64,000 bases of DNA. It comes from Chryseobacterium sp. FH1. GTDB taxonomy: Bacteria > Bacteroidota > Bacteroidia > Flavobacteriales > Weeksellaceae. The notes below the pieces were generated by a model. The model had not been told where the DNA came from. It did no database searches and saw only the letters and a program-made list of their open reading frames with translations. Within the stretch, counting starts at the first letter, position 1; each line of letters begins with the position of its first letter. The DNA is taken from positions 620,001 through 684,000 of the forward strand of contig NZ_JPLZ01000006.1 of assembly GCF_000735135.1 (NCBI RefSeq), read 5' to 3'. The position numbers and the translations under genes are program-made. This document shows positions 36,441 to 45,218 of this stretch, in pieces.

Positions 36441-39314
36441 TTATTTATCAACAGATCTGAAATTGACAAGAGGAATATCAATCTTAATACCGAGATGAAA
36501 AATGGTAGCATCAAAAACTCTATCATTGATTGGATTTCCATTGATGAAAGTTGTTTTGAGTGGTAGAAATTTAACACCAGCAGATACTACAAAAGGGCTA
36601 TTTGTTATTCCTGCCAGAAGCGTTATACCTGGACTGAATATCTCAGAAAAATGAACCTCTTTACTGTAATCAGTATTTGAAACAAGATAATGATTTACAA
36701 TATTTCCTAGATCAACCGCATCAAACGTGACACCTGTGTTTTTAAGAAACCATAGCTTTTTACTGGACGTAACTGCGACACCAATTGGAGCAGTGATACC
36801 TCCCACGACTCGATGAGAATATGATGAATTTTTACTTGGAATCATAAATCCACCAAATGCGCCCACGTAGGCATTCAGATCAACGGAGGATTTCATCTTT
36901 CTTTTCAATTTGTAAGAAGTTGAGGGGAGTGCATGCGAATCAATGACATTAGCTAATTCTTTATCATTTTTGACACTTAGTATAACACCGAAAAATGAAG
37001 TCAGTTTTATTAACTGTGACGCATATCTTTTGTTATATTTTTCAATAGGTGTCTCAAGCGAATGATCATCAATTTCTATGTTGTCAAAATTCTTCAATGA
37101 ATTTTTAATTCTTTCTTGTGAATTTTTGATAATAGTATCATTATGCAGATAGAAGTAATGAAGCAACTGAAACATCTGAATTTCAGTTAAGCGTAAAGCA
37201 CTTGAAAAACTTTTAAATGTCTTCTTATATTTTTCTTTGCCATTTTCAGCAATCATTTCGTCAATAAAGTCAAAATTGTCATTTTTTAAAGTGAGGAATT
37301 TAAATGCAGGTGCAATCTCTTCAATGTTTTTGATATGATAAAACTCCCCAGATCTGTTATAAATTTTAATGAGATTATTTTCACTTTCAACCTCCACAAT
37401 TTCATTATCTCTCGACAAGGTTAACTTGTATGTTGAACCGGTTGACGTTTCTTTTAATACGACATTGTTGTTTAATTTTATCTTATTGACTGTGATGGAA
37501 TTCGAAGGCTTTTTCTCATCGATCAGATCAAATGTCTTTTTAATTGCTGATGAAAAATTCTTCGACTGAAGATCACCGTACAATGAAATTAAATCTTTTA
37601 AGTATTTCTTCAATTCAGTATGTTGTTTATTTTGGCTCGTATGATTGTCCAGCTGATTGATGATCTGATCTATTAATTGCCATGTAGTGTAAAAATTTTG
37701 TTCCGAAATATTTTCGTTGTTGGTATCAGTAGAAGAACGGTAATCATTTTTGATCTTATCGAATTGTGCCAATGAGATCAAAATATTGCTAATCCATTTT
37801 GTGGTCTCTGGTCTTCCTTTAATCAGGTCTTTTGTAGCACTTATGAATTCTTTATCATTGAGTAGTTTATCTTTATACTTTAAAGATATTAATTCAAATA
37901 AGATTTTCCATTGGTCGTCTGTCAAGCTTTGTAATTCTTCGAAGGATAGAAGGCGGTGATGAGGATTCCCCTCAGCTGTTGTATCAATGGCGAAGAGTTC
38001 ATTTGTAATGATATACAGCCTCGTCATATTATTATTGATAATTGAGTCAATGTTGGAGCTTTCTTTCATAGGATTGATATAGAAGTATCGGATAATATCT
38101 TTGTAATTGTACCGCTCCGTCATTACTCTGTTAAGGTCATACCCAAAGCTAATTCCAGATTTTAGATTTTTAATGTTGTTTGTATCAACTATATTTTTCA
38201 CCCAGGTACTTGATACAATATTTTTTGGCATTTCAACAAAATCCTTTGCTATGGCAAACCGCCATTCTGCACTAAAATTTGGCACTTTGTAATCTTCAAG
38301 CCTGCTGATCAGTTTTATCGTCTCAGGGAAAGCATCATAGATCAAAGGATTGCTCAAGCGTGAACGAACTTGGTCCATAAACCATATGGCTGTTTCCTGT
38401 TTAGCCCGATCAGCCAAGACTGTTGCGACTGCGATGATGAACTCGGACTCACTAGGTATGTTCAGTCCTGACGAGCTATCTTTTTGTGCGGATTGAACAA
38501 TTGAATTGATGTTGATAATGTTTTTAGCACCTTCTTTAGACGGCTGAAAATCAGATTTTTGATTAATAATTCGATTGTAGCGAGGATACAGAATGAAATA
38601 TTGTTTTCTTAAATGATCTATTTCATTAATGTATTGTTTTTCTTTCTCCAAATATTGGTGTTCAAGCCTTTTAATACTTGTCTGGTATTCCACGATTTCA
38701 TTTTTGATATTTAGTAGTTGGGCATTATACTCTGCTACTTTCTCTATGCTGTTAGCAATAGAGTCTGTTGGTGACATTTTTTTGTCGTTCTCTAACCTGA
38801 TCTCATCATTAACCCGACTATTCATATCTTTTTTCAGTTTCTCAATCTCACTTTTATAAAGTATTAATTCTTCACCAATTTTTTGAATGCTTTCATAACC
38901 AGATATTAGAGTTTTTTGCAACTTTATATTTTTATAATAATCTGTTTGTTTATAAATATTAACAGGTAATGTCTCTATTTGTTCTTTAAAATTTTTGTAA
39001 TGGGGTGATTTTTCGAGATAATCATGTAAAAAATATTTTACCTTACTGCTATCATTGCCAGTCTGGATAAAATTTTGAACTTTTTGTTCGCCAATTTGTG
39101 AGAATAGGTGAGAATAGACAATCTCTTGTTGTTCAGGAGTTAAATTGTCTGCTGAGATAAACCTGCTGAGATAGTAAAGATTGTAAATTGGTATTTCGTC
39201 TAGTTTCTTTGTGTTGTCAGTAATTTGAACTGTGAACTTTGGTGCTGTTTGCGAAAGTAGTTTGATGTTCAAAAAGCACAGGATTGCGATCAATAAATAA
39301 ATTTTTGATTTCAT
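36441..39314 (-). CDS. Secreted coiled-coil protein with a beta-rich C-terminus, 957 aa
   Basis: Not recognised. A signal peptide (MKSKIYLLIAILCFLNIKLL, then SQ) is followed by an alpha-helical region with a long coiled coil (about 135-260, e.g. ILYKSEIEKLKKDMNSRVND, EYQTSIKRLEHQYLEKEKQY). A long mixed region follows. The last 150 or so residues are rich in Gly and aromatic residues (VDLNAYVGAFGGFMIPS ... VVSAGVKFLPLKTTF ... FHLGIKIDIPLVNF) and resemble a small outer-membrane barrel or barrel-like C-terminus. It is convergent with the giant-protein locus and has its own promoter region. It could be a periplasm-spanning outer-membrane component related to export, but that is inference. Confidence 0.7.
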   Translation of the reverse strand: MKSKIYLLIAILCFLNIKLLSQTAPKFTVQITDNTKKLDEIPIYNLYYLSRFISADNLTPEQQEIVYSHLFSQIGEQKVQNFIQTGNDSSKVKYFLHDYLEKSPHYKNFKEQIETLPVNIYKQTDYYKNIKLQKTLISGYESIQKIGEELILYKSEIEKLKKDMNSRVNDEIRLENDKKMSPTDSIANSIEKVAEYNAQLLNIKNEIVEYQTSIKRLEHQYLEKEKQYINEIDHLRKQYFILYPRYNRIINQKSDFQPSKEGAKNIININSIVQSAQKDSSSGLNIPSESEFIIAVATVLADRAKQETAIWFMDQVRSRLSNPLIYDAFPETIKLISRLEDYKVPNFSAEWRFAIAKDFVEMPKNIVSSTWVKNIVDTNNIKNLKSGISFGYDLNRVMTERYNYKDIIRYFYINPMKESSNIDSIINNNMTRLYIITNELFAIDTTAEGNPHHRLLSFEELQSLTDDQWKILFELISLKYKDKLLNDKEFISATKDLIKGRPETTKWISNILISLAQFDKIKNDYRSSTDTNNENISEQNFYTTWQLIDQIINQLDNHTSQNKQHTELKKYLKDLISLYGDLQSKNFSSAIKKTFDLIDEKKPSNSITVNKIKLNNNVVLKETSTGSTYKLTLSRDNEIVEVESENNLIKIYNRSGEFYHIKNIEEIAPAFKFLTLKNDNFDFIDEMIAENGKEKYKKTFKSFSSALRLTEIQMFQLLHYFYLHNDTIIKNSQERIKNSLKNFDNIEIDDHSLETPIEKYNKRYASQLIKLTSFFGVILSVKNDKELANVIDSHALPSTSYKLKRKMKSSVDLNAYVGAFGGFMIPSKNSSYSHRVVGGITAPIGVAVTSSKKLWFLKNTGVTFDAVDLGNIVNHYLVSNTDYSKEVHFSEIFSPGITLLAGITNSPFVVSAGVKFLPLKTTFINGNPINDRVFDATIFHLGIKIDIPLVNFRSVDK

Positions 39315-39678
39315 AGTGTAGTTTTTTTTGGTTAGTACTAAGTTAATAAATTATTGATTATCAAATACATAAGTTATATTAAATTTACTTTAATCAAATT
39401 GTTTAATAACAACAGTTAATTCAAAGGGAGCTTATTTTAATTTAGTTCTTTGTTACTTTTAGACTTATGCAAAGGGTGTTAAAATCATTATGAATAATAT
39501 ATATCAATAATATCAGATGCTACAGTACTGTATAAATGACAGTAGGTCAAATGGTAATTTCTTTATGATATTTCATTACTGCATAGCTAAAGATTATATA
39601 TGATCTATAATTTCAATTTTGTAAAAGTACCACTCATAGCAGACTACCAAACCACTCTCGTTATTTATTGACACTATA
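39315..39678. other. Gene-free AT-rich segment
   Basis: Upstream region of the minus-strand 957-aa gene, and upstream flank of the second 290-bp repeat. It contains no open frame worth reporting and no strong hairpin. Confidence 0.4.
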
Positions 39679-39969
39679 ATAAGCAGATCATATTTCAACT
39701 TCTGTAATTCTATTGAGGCTACCTGATTTTCTATAGCAAATATATTCCGTGGTCACTACGGAAAAAAATCTTTTTGGGTATCCGGAATCGGAGATCCTGG
39801 AGCCTCCACAAAAATATTTCAAGTTTACATCAATCTGCTTTCTTATTGTTTTCAAGGTATTGATTGCAGTTTTCCTTGTGCCTGCCTGAATGGTAATCCG
39901 CATAGAAAAAGTCAGAAGCCTCACAAGATGCAAATGCAGTTCATTGAAATTTTGATCCTTGTTATTTGA
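39679..39969. repeat. 290-bp dispersed repeat, copy 2
   Basis: Second copy of the element at 3339, with the same ends. The minus-strand frame (TTG at 39933, ending at 39688; MRITIQAGTRKTAINTLKTI ... CGGSRISDSGYPKRFF ... EYICYRKSGSL) is open, with about ten amino-acid replacements relative to copy 1. Its right end runs directly into a tandem array of 25-bp units. Confidence 0.75.
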
Positions 39970-40119
39970 TTGGTATAAATCATCTTATCAGATGTTAGTA
40001 TAAAATAACTCAATAGACATTGGTATAAGTCAATTGATCAGAATCTTTATAATCCACTTCTTCATATGATATTGTCAATCAATTTATAAGATTCTTTAAT
40101 AAGTCATTTGTAAAATGTG
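39970..40119. repeat. Tandem array of degenerate 25-bp units (6 units)
   Basis: Six consecutive units of exactly 25 bases. The first begins TTGGTATAAATCA and ends ATCAGATG. The next two (39995, 40020) are nearly the same as units 2 and 3 of the array at 44920. Units 4-6 are more degenerate but keep the central TATAAxTCA and the 25-base phase. The last units extend into the open frame of the LytTR fragment, so the array has either replaced or decayed its 5' part. The repeats are contiguous, so this is not a CRISPR array. Confidence 0.7.
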
Positions 40120-40394
40120 ATTATAGCATAAAACTAGAAGAAGAAAAAATCAATTACATAGAATCCGAAGGTAACTATGTGCTTTTCTACACAGATGAGA
40201 AAATCTATAAAATACGTTCCACAATAAAAAATATATTAAGTGAACTTTCCGAATCGGATTTCATTCAAACACACAGAGCTTATATTATTAATAAGAGTAA
40301 GATAGAAATATTTAGTAGTAAGAGTCTTATTATTAGAAATGTCAATATTCCTATCTCAGAAAATTATTTGGATAAGGTAAAGTTGTTTCTCTAA
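40053..40394 (+). pseudogene. LytTR DNA-binding domain fragment
   Basis: An open frame ends at 40394 and encodes a recognisable LytTR DNA-binding domain: KLEEEKINYIESEGNYVLFY, then FIQTHRAYIINKSKIEIF and NVNIPISENYLDKVKLFL. The frame is open from 40053 but has no ATG; the only in-frame candidate is a GTG at 40179 inside the domain. A normal LytTR regulator would have about 120 receiver residues before this. The upstream part is instead the 25-bp array, so this is most likely a truncated remnant. A strong terminator follows. Confidence 0.7.
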
Positions 40395-40414
40395 TTCATC
40401 ACTGAAAAAACAAA

Positions 40415-40456
40415 AATAAAGCGTTTCGATATTGATATTAGAACGCTTTATTTTTT
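40415..40456. terminator. Strong bidirectional terminator
   Basis: AATAAAGCGTT and AACGCTTTATT form a perfect 11-bp stem with a 16-base loop, followed by TTTT and preceded by an A-rich stretch. It lies 20 bases after the LytTR fragment. Confidence 0.8.
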
Positions 40457-40731
40457 AACATATTCTATCTATAATCAATTACGCTTCATTTTCTATCCCA
40501 AAATTTACCATTATATCCCAGAAATTTCAAAATCTAAAATTAATTATCAACATTTACACTATAAAAAATAAAACAGTGATAATAAGAAAGATATATTGTT
40601 CAAAAATATTTTTTAATAAATTCTTATGTGGTAATTAATTTCAAATCATAGCAAATATACTATCACAAACATTTATATAATCATTATTCTGAGTTTTTAT
40701 CAATATTTGAAGTAATTACAATTAAATTTTT

Positions 40732-42678
40732 ATGGATACAAAAACTAATGAAACTAACACTAAAAACGATTTATTCAACACATTAAAAATTAGCAAGGGC
40801 GGATATATAAATATTCCTTCCAATGATGCGTATAAGTTTAGTGATGGACCATTTACAGTAATGGGATATATAACACCTAAAAAATTAATTACGGGAAATA
40901 CCGAATTGACTTTAGGAACTATTTTTTCTTCAAAACCCGCTCCTGGCGGATTGAGTAATGGTGGATGGCAACTCTTGTTAGAGAAAGTTAATGAAGAATA
41001 TTACCTGTGTTTTAAAGTTGATGATGGTTTTGGTTATCATTTATTAAGAGCACCATTAAATAATCTCTATGATAATAAAATTAGAGTCTTTAATCCTGAT
41101 AATATCTTAGAGAAAACTCTATCGCAGACTTTGTTTATGGAATATACTCATTTTGTAGCAGCTGTAAATGGAGGCAATGGAGATTTAAGTATTTATGTGG
41201 ACGGTTATTTATTAGCCACGGCAACTCCAGTTAATAAAGGAAAAAAAAGTATGGACGCTAATAGTTTTCAATTAAAGACCATCTACAAAGAAGCTAAAAA
41301 AGATACTCCTACACATTTTTTTACACTAAAAAAAGATGAGAGCTCCTTTATTGTTGGTTATGGAAATTGGGATAGCGATGATTTCACTCAACTAGGTGAA
41401 AGCTTTCAGTTAGAAAATAATTTCAAGGAAATTACAATTCCCGATAAGGATCAAAGCGATTGCGGAATCTCTGCAATAAGGGTACAAAAAATAAAAAATG
41501 TTACACCCGCAAAGGGGATGATTCCTTCAGATGAGATAGTATTCTCTGTAATCCCATTAACAACAGATTCTTCAACAAGAATTCAGCAGAAAGGAAATAT
41601 AATTGAAGGTAAGGTTCTCTCACAATTTTTAGCTAGTGGTTCGGACGTTGGTTCTGTAAATAATAAATTAGGACTAAGGATAGGGAGTACTGAACAATAT
41701 CTTGAAACAGATCTATTTGAAGGATTTGTGAAACATATATCTTTATGGAAAAAAGCTTTGAGCCAACAAGAAATCATAAAATTTATGGATCATGAAATGA
41801 TAGAGTCTGACGATCTTGATTGTATTGGATTTTGGAAACTAGAATCAGACTTTAATGATTCTTCGCATTATAAGAACCACGGAACAAAAATTGGCAATAC
41901 AGAATTCGTTAGTTTACCTCATATATTGCCGGTTTATATGGAGGAGCAGATCGAGACACAATGGTGCTGGTCAGCTACAGGTTTAGCAATAGTAGAATTT
42001 TATGATCCTTTGTCCAATTTAACCCAAAAAAACATTGTAGATGATCAAGCGGCCAAAAACCCTGATAATTTTAGACAAAATATTAATAGTGGATGGCATG
42101 TATCCCATTTCCTAGATGAAAAAACAAAACACATAAGAAATAGATATTTTAGAGATACAAACACATTATTCAATTCACTTAACTCTCTTGAAGACTTAGA
42201 AAAAAAGAAAATAGAATTACAAAATAAAATTGCCGAATTACAAAATGAAGAGAAAAATGCTCGTGAAAATATTGTAATAAGAGAAAACGAAAAAAAAATA
42301 GAAGAATTACAAAATGAAGAGAAAAATGTAATTCAAAATATTGAAATAGAAAAAGAAAAAAAAATTGCCACGGAATTTCAGGATGGGAATGGAAAAGAAA
42401 TCGTGTCATTTGATTTTATTAAAAATGAAATTAACAATATCAATCCGCTAATTGCAAACGTATTTTGGTCAGATAAAAATAAAGAAGGCAAATATTGTTT
42501 TAACGGTGGTCATTCTATGTGCATAACGGGTATAAAAAATGACAATATACTAATAATTAATGACCCTTGGAATGGTGTAATGGAAATTGATTTTAAGATA
42601 TTTTTAAAGAGCTATAATGGCAATGGTTATTTAACAGACGTATTTACAACGTGTACAAATAACAGTATTAACAATTAA
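40732..42678 (+). CDS. LamG-type lectin domain fused to papain-like cysteine protease
   Basis: 648 residues without signal peptide. Residues 1 to about 380 form a concanavalin A-like/LamG sandwich (GGYINIPSNDAYKFSDGPFT, HFVAAVNGGNGDLSIYVDGY, ISLWKKALSQQEI-type closing strand). From about 395 a papain-like protease domain of the C39/AvrRpt2 type begins: QTQWCWSATG-type Cys (ETQWCWSAT, Cys412), GGHSMCITGI with His594 and IINDPWNG with Asn610. All three catalytic positions are present. Between Cys and His lies a charged coiled-coil insertion (about 480-560) built on a duplicated 23-residue unit (ELQNEEKN...). The lectin part probably binds glycans and delivers the protease. It sits 67 bases before a small gene that may encode its partner or inhibitor. 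Confidence 0.8.
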   Translation: MDTKTNETNTKNDLFNTLKISKGGYINIPSNDAYKFSDGPFTVMGYITPKKLITGNTELTLGTIFSSKPAPGGLSNGGWQLLLEKVNEEYYLCFKVDDGFGYHLLRAPLNNLYDNKIRVFNPDNILEKTLSQTLFMEYTHFVAAVNGGNGDLSIYVDGYLLATATPVNKGKKSMDANSFQLKTIYKEAKKDTPTHFFTLKKDESSFIVGYGNWDSDDFTQLGESFQLENNFKEITIPDKDQSDCGISAIRVQKIKNVTPAKGMIPSDEIVFSVIPLTTDSSTRIQQKGNIIEGKVLSQFLASGSDVGSVNNKLGLRIGSTEQYLETDLFEGFVKHISLWKKALSQQEIIKFMDHEMIESDDLDCIGFWKLESDFNDSSHYKNHGTKIGNTEFVSLPHILPVYMEEQIETQWCWSATGLAIVEFYDPLSNLTQKNIVDDQAAKNPDNFRQNINSGWHVSHFLDEKTKHIRNRYFRDTNTLFNSLNSLEDLEKKKIELQNKIAELQNEEKNARENIVIRENEKKIEELQNEEKNVIQNIEIEKEKKIATEFQDGNGKEIVSFDFIKNEINNINPLIANVFWSDKNKEGKYCFNGGHSMCITGIKNDNILIINDPWNGVMEIDFKIFLKSYNGNGYLTDVFTTCTNNSINN

Positions 42679-42745
42679 GTCTTCGTATCGCTTAATACAC
42701 TTATTTAATCGATTTAGATAATAAAAAAACAAAAAAAATAGAATC

Positions 42746-43315
42746 ATGCCAATAAAAATAAATAATGCACCCGCTGAAAGTTTTGACATACTAAAAAGCA
42801 AAGCTCAATCCCATCATCATGAACTTATTACTCATGATACTAATGGCAACCAAAATCATTATATACCCCACAAAGTATATGACCTTAACATTTTCAATCT
42901 TGCAGAAGGTGGCGAATTATCTAATACTCAACAATCAGCTTGGCGCTACATAATACAAGATGAAAATGGTCACAACCATGTAGTCGAAATAGGAATAAAT
43001 GAAGTATTGGATGAGCACAATTTACATTTCATAAACACAGGAAACCATGTAAATAATTTTTTAAAAATATACGAAAACATTAGCGAACATGAGTATGTAA
43101 AATATAAAGATTATGAGATAAATCTCGTACGAAGTAATCAAATTTATCTACTTGCAATATGGTTAAGAGGAGTAAACCATGATCATGAGTTCTTCATTCC
43201 GATTCCTCCTGTCAATAATAGATTTGAAGCAAATAAAACATATTCCTATGGAAAATTCTCAAATCTTTTGAAGAAGATTTCTCGTGAATATGTCAAGAAT
43301 AATATGAGGCGTTGA
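42746..43315 (+). CDS. Hypothetical 189-aa His-rich protein
   Basis: Not recognised. A soluble protein with an N-terminal His-rich part (SKAQSHHHELITHDTNGNQN, HYIPHKVYDLNIF) and more His later (DENGHNHVVEIGINEVLDEH, VNHDHEFFIPIPPV). The C-terminus is basic (LLKKISREYVKNNMRR). It is co-directional with the papain-like protease gene (67-base gap) and may be its inhibitor, activator or substrate. The His clusters could bind metal. Confidence 0.6.
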   Translation: MPIKINNAPAESFDILKSKAQSHHHELITHDTNGNQNHYIPHKVYDLNIFNLAEGGELSNTQQSAWRYIIQDENGHNHVVEIGINEVLDEHNLHFINTGNHVNNFLKIYENISEHEYVKYKDYEINLVRSNQIYLLAIWLRGVNHDHEFFIPIPPVNNRFEANKTYSYGKFSNLLKKISREYVKNNMRR

Positions 43316-43391
43316 AAAGACATTAACTTTTTATCCACATAAACTTGCTTAGATAATAGGTATATAATCATAAAAATTAGGGAATAAATAA

Positions 43392-44147
43392 AACACAGCA
43401 AATGGTGTTCAAGCTTGTGGTTCAAACAATGTTACCAGTGCAAATTCCTTTGCGCGCTTGTACAATCTTACTTCATTAGGCTATAGTAGTTTTGCAGTTA
43501 CTAAGGTAAGCTTTGCGGTTCAAGGGTTTCAACTTGGAACCGCAACTACTTTCCCAGTTAACGTAGAAGTTTACTCAAGCACAGGAGGAGCTGTTACCAA
43601 TAATCTTACTTTAAGAGGCACTGCTACAGTTAATATAACTGCTTCTATGGTAGGTAAAGTTGTAGAGGTTCCTCTGGTTGCCCCAGTATCTGTCTCATCA
43701 CCAGAGATGTTGATTGTGGTTTCCGTACCTGATGGTCAACCGACTTCAACAGGCTTTTACCTTGGAGGCAACTCGAATGGCCAAACAGCAACGGGCTACA
43801 TAAAAGCGAGTGCTTGTGGAGCAAACGATTATATGACTTTTGCAGCTATAGGAAATGCAAATGCTCATATTGTTTTGTTCCCAACAGGAAACGCAACTTT
43901 AGGTGTGGAAAATTTGGATTCTGTTAACAAATCTATTTAATTCTATCCCAACCCTGTAAAATCTGGTCTTAATTTCTCTGAGGAAGTTTCCAATATCAAA
44001 ATAACAGATTTAACTGGTAGAACAATAAAACAAATCCCAGCTTCTGCAAAATCTGTAAATGTTGCAACATTAAAAAGTGGAAATTATATCGTAACAGCAA
44101 CTACAAAAGATGGTAATACGGTAACTAAAAAATTAGTGAAAGAATAA
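43392..44147 (+). pseudogene. Broken T9SS-secreted protein
   Basis: The frame begins abruptly after a stop with NTANGVQACGSNNVTSANSF and lacks any signal peptide. It continues as a beta-rich secreted-protein domain (YSSFAVTKVSFAVQGFQLGT ... MLIVVSVPDGQPTSTGFYLG ... ANAHIVLFPTGNATLGVENL) of a type common in Chryseobacterium. After NLDSVNKSI an in-frame TAA (43938-43940) interrupts it. The same frame then resumes with FYPNPVKSGLNF, ITDLTGRTIKQIP and KLVKE, a complete type IX secretion (Por) C-terminal sorting domain. Loss of the start and a premature stop make this a remnant. Confidence 0.8.
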
Positions 44148-44178
44148 ATTTATTGGGTTTAAACTGAGTTAATTTTTC

Positions 44179-44212
44179 AACCTTTCAGATTAACATCTGA
44201 AAGGTTTTTTTA
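44179..44212 (+). terminator. Strong intrinsic terminator
   Basis: AACCTTTCAGAT and ATCTGAAAGGTT form a perfect 12-bp stem with a TAAC loop and a T7 tail, 31 bases after the T9SS-domain stop. Confidence 0.85.
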
Positions 44213-44427
44213 TTTATTTCTTCTTATATTCTTTAATTTCCTATTCAAACCTGATAACTGTAAATTCCAGCGATATTGACTACCGAATTCCAATTCAAAG
44301 TGGCCAGATAATTTCGATCTAAATTGCTCACCATCAATATTGATTAAAACTCTTGTTTTTCATTCATTAAAAATTATTCGTTTTTTATGATTGGAAAAAA
44401 GTGGTTAATCCCTTGAGTAGTAATCGA

Positions 44428-44491
44428 AATTTTTAAATATTTAGACAATGATTATTGATCTAGCTTAGCCTAAGCTAAATATTTAAAAATT
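44428..44491. repeat. 17-bp perfect inverted repeat with nested dyad
   Basis: AATTTTTAAATATTTAG and CTAAATATTTAAAAATT are exact inverted copies separated by 30 bases. The interior holds AGCTTAG-C-CTAAGCT partly overlapping the right arm, so two alternative foldings are possible. It lies in a gene-free stretch (44213-44629) between the broken T9SS gene and the third 290-bp repeat. It could be a small inverted-repeat element remnant or a recombination or replication site; nothing else is seen in the gap. Confidence 0.6.
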
Positions 44492-44629
44492 ATCTAATTC
44501 AAAAATATATTTCATATCAATTTTACAATAATATGAGAATTGTTCAACTCTGATTTAAAATTCCAATTTTGGAATATGAACATACATCGAAGATATGCCG
44601 CATCATTCTCTATATTTACGAGAGTTATC

Positions 44630-44919
44630 ATAAGCAGATCATATTCCATTGTCCTAATCCCATATGAGGCTACCTGATTTTCTATAGCAAATATATTCCG
44701 TGGTCACTGCCTAAAAAAATCTTTTTGGGTATCCGGGATCATAGATCCCAGAACCTCCGCAAAAAGATTTCAGGCTTCATCAATGTTCTCTCTTATTGCT
44801 TTCAAGGAATTGATTGCAGTTTTCCTTGTGCCTGCCTGAATGGTGATCTGCATAGAAAAAGTCAGAAACCTCACAAGATGCAAATGCAGTTCATTGAAAT
44901 TTTGATCCTTGTTATTTGA
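44630..44919. repeat. 290-bp dispersed repeat, copy 3 (frameshifted)
   Basis: Third copy with the same ends as copies 1 and 2. Relative to copy 1 it has a 1-base deletion in the minus-strand frame after the residues AIRENIDE and an additional stop near KRFF. The encoded protein, if any, is therefore dead here, while the nucleotide sequence remains very similar. It runs straight into a 25-bp tandem array and lies about 300 bases before the JAB/RadC gene. Confidence 0.75.
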
Positions 44920-45094
44920 TTGGTATAAATCATCTTATCAGATGTTGGTATAAAATAACTCAATAGACATTGGTATAAGTCAATTGATCAGAATCTTTTA
45001 CAGATCGATTTACCAGATTCTTATGTAAACCACTTCGTCAGAAGTTATTAAAAATCAATTTGTCAAACGCGATTATAAATCAATCCATCAGATG
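44920..45094. repeat. Tandem array of degenerate 25-bp units (7 units)
   Basis: Seven consecutive 25-base units in strict phase starting at 44920, 44945, 44970, 44995, 45020, 45045 and 45070. The first begins TTGGTATAAATCA and ends ATCAGATG, and the last ends ATCCATCAGATG. Positions best conserved are the central TAAATCA, the following TT and the terminal CAGA. The contiguous, diverged units look like iterons or protein-binding repeats. They precede the JAB and DUF3945 genes by about 125 bases and could control them or serve replication or transfer of an element. Confidence 0.75.
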
Positions 45095-45218
45095 ATACGC
45101 TCAAATAAAGAATAGAAAAAGGTCAAAGTTTCCTTCAATCTGCAATTACAGAATCTACAGGTTTTTAAAATGCAAGTGCGGGAAAAACAGGTCTCCGCCG
45201 TACTCGGAGCAGGAAATT

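Noticed and set aside
39970-45094. CRISPR array at the 25-bp repeats
   Set aside because: The units are contiguous, degenerate and without spacers, and no cas genes lie nearby.
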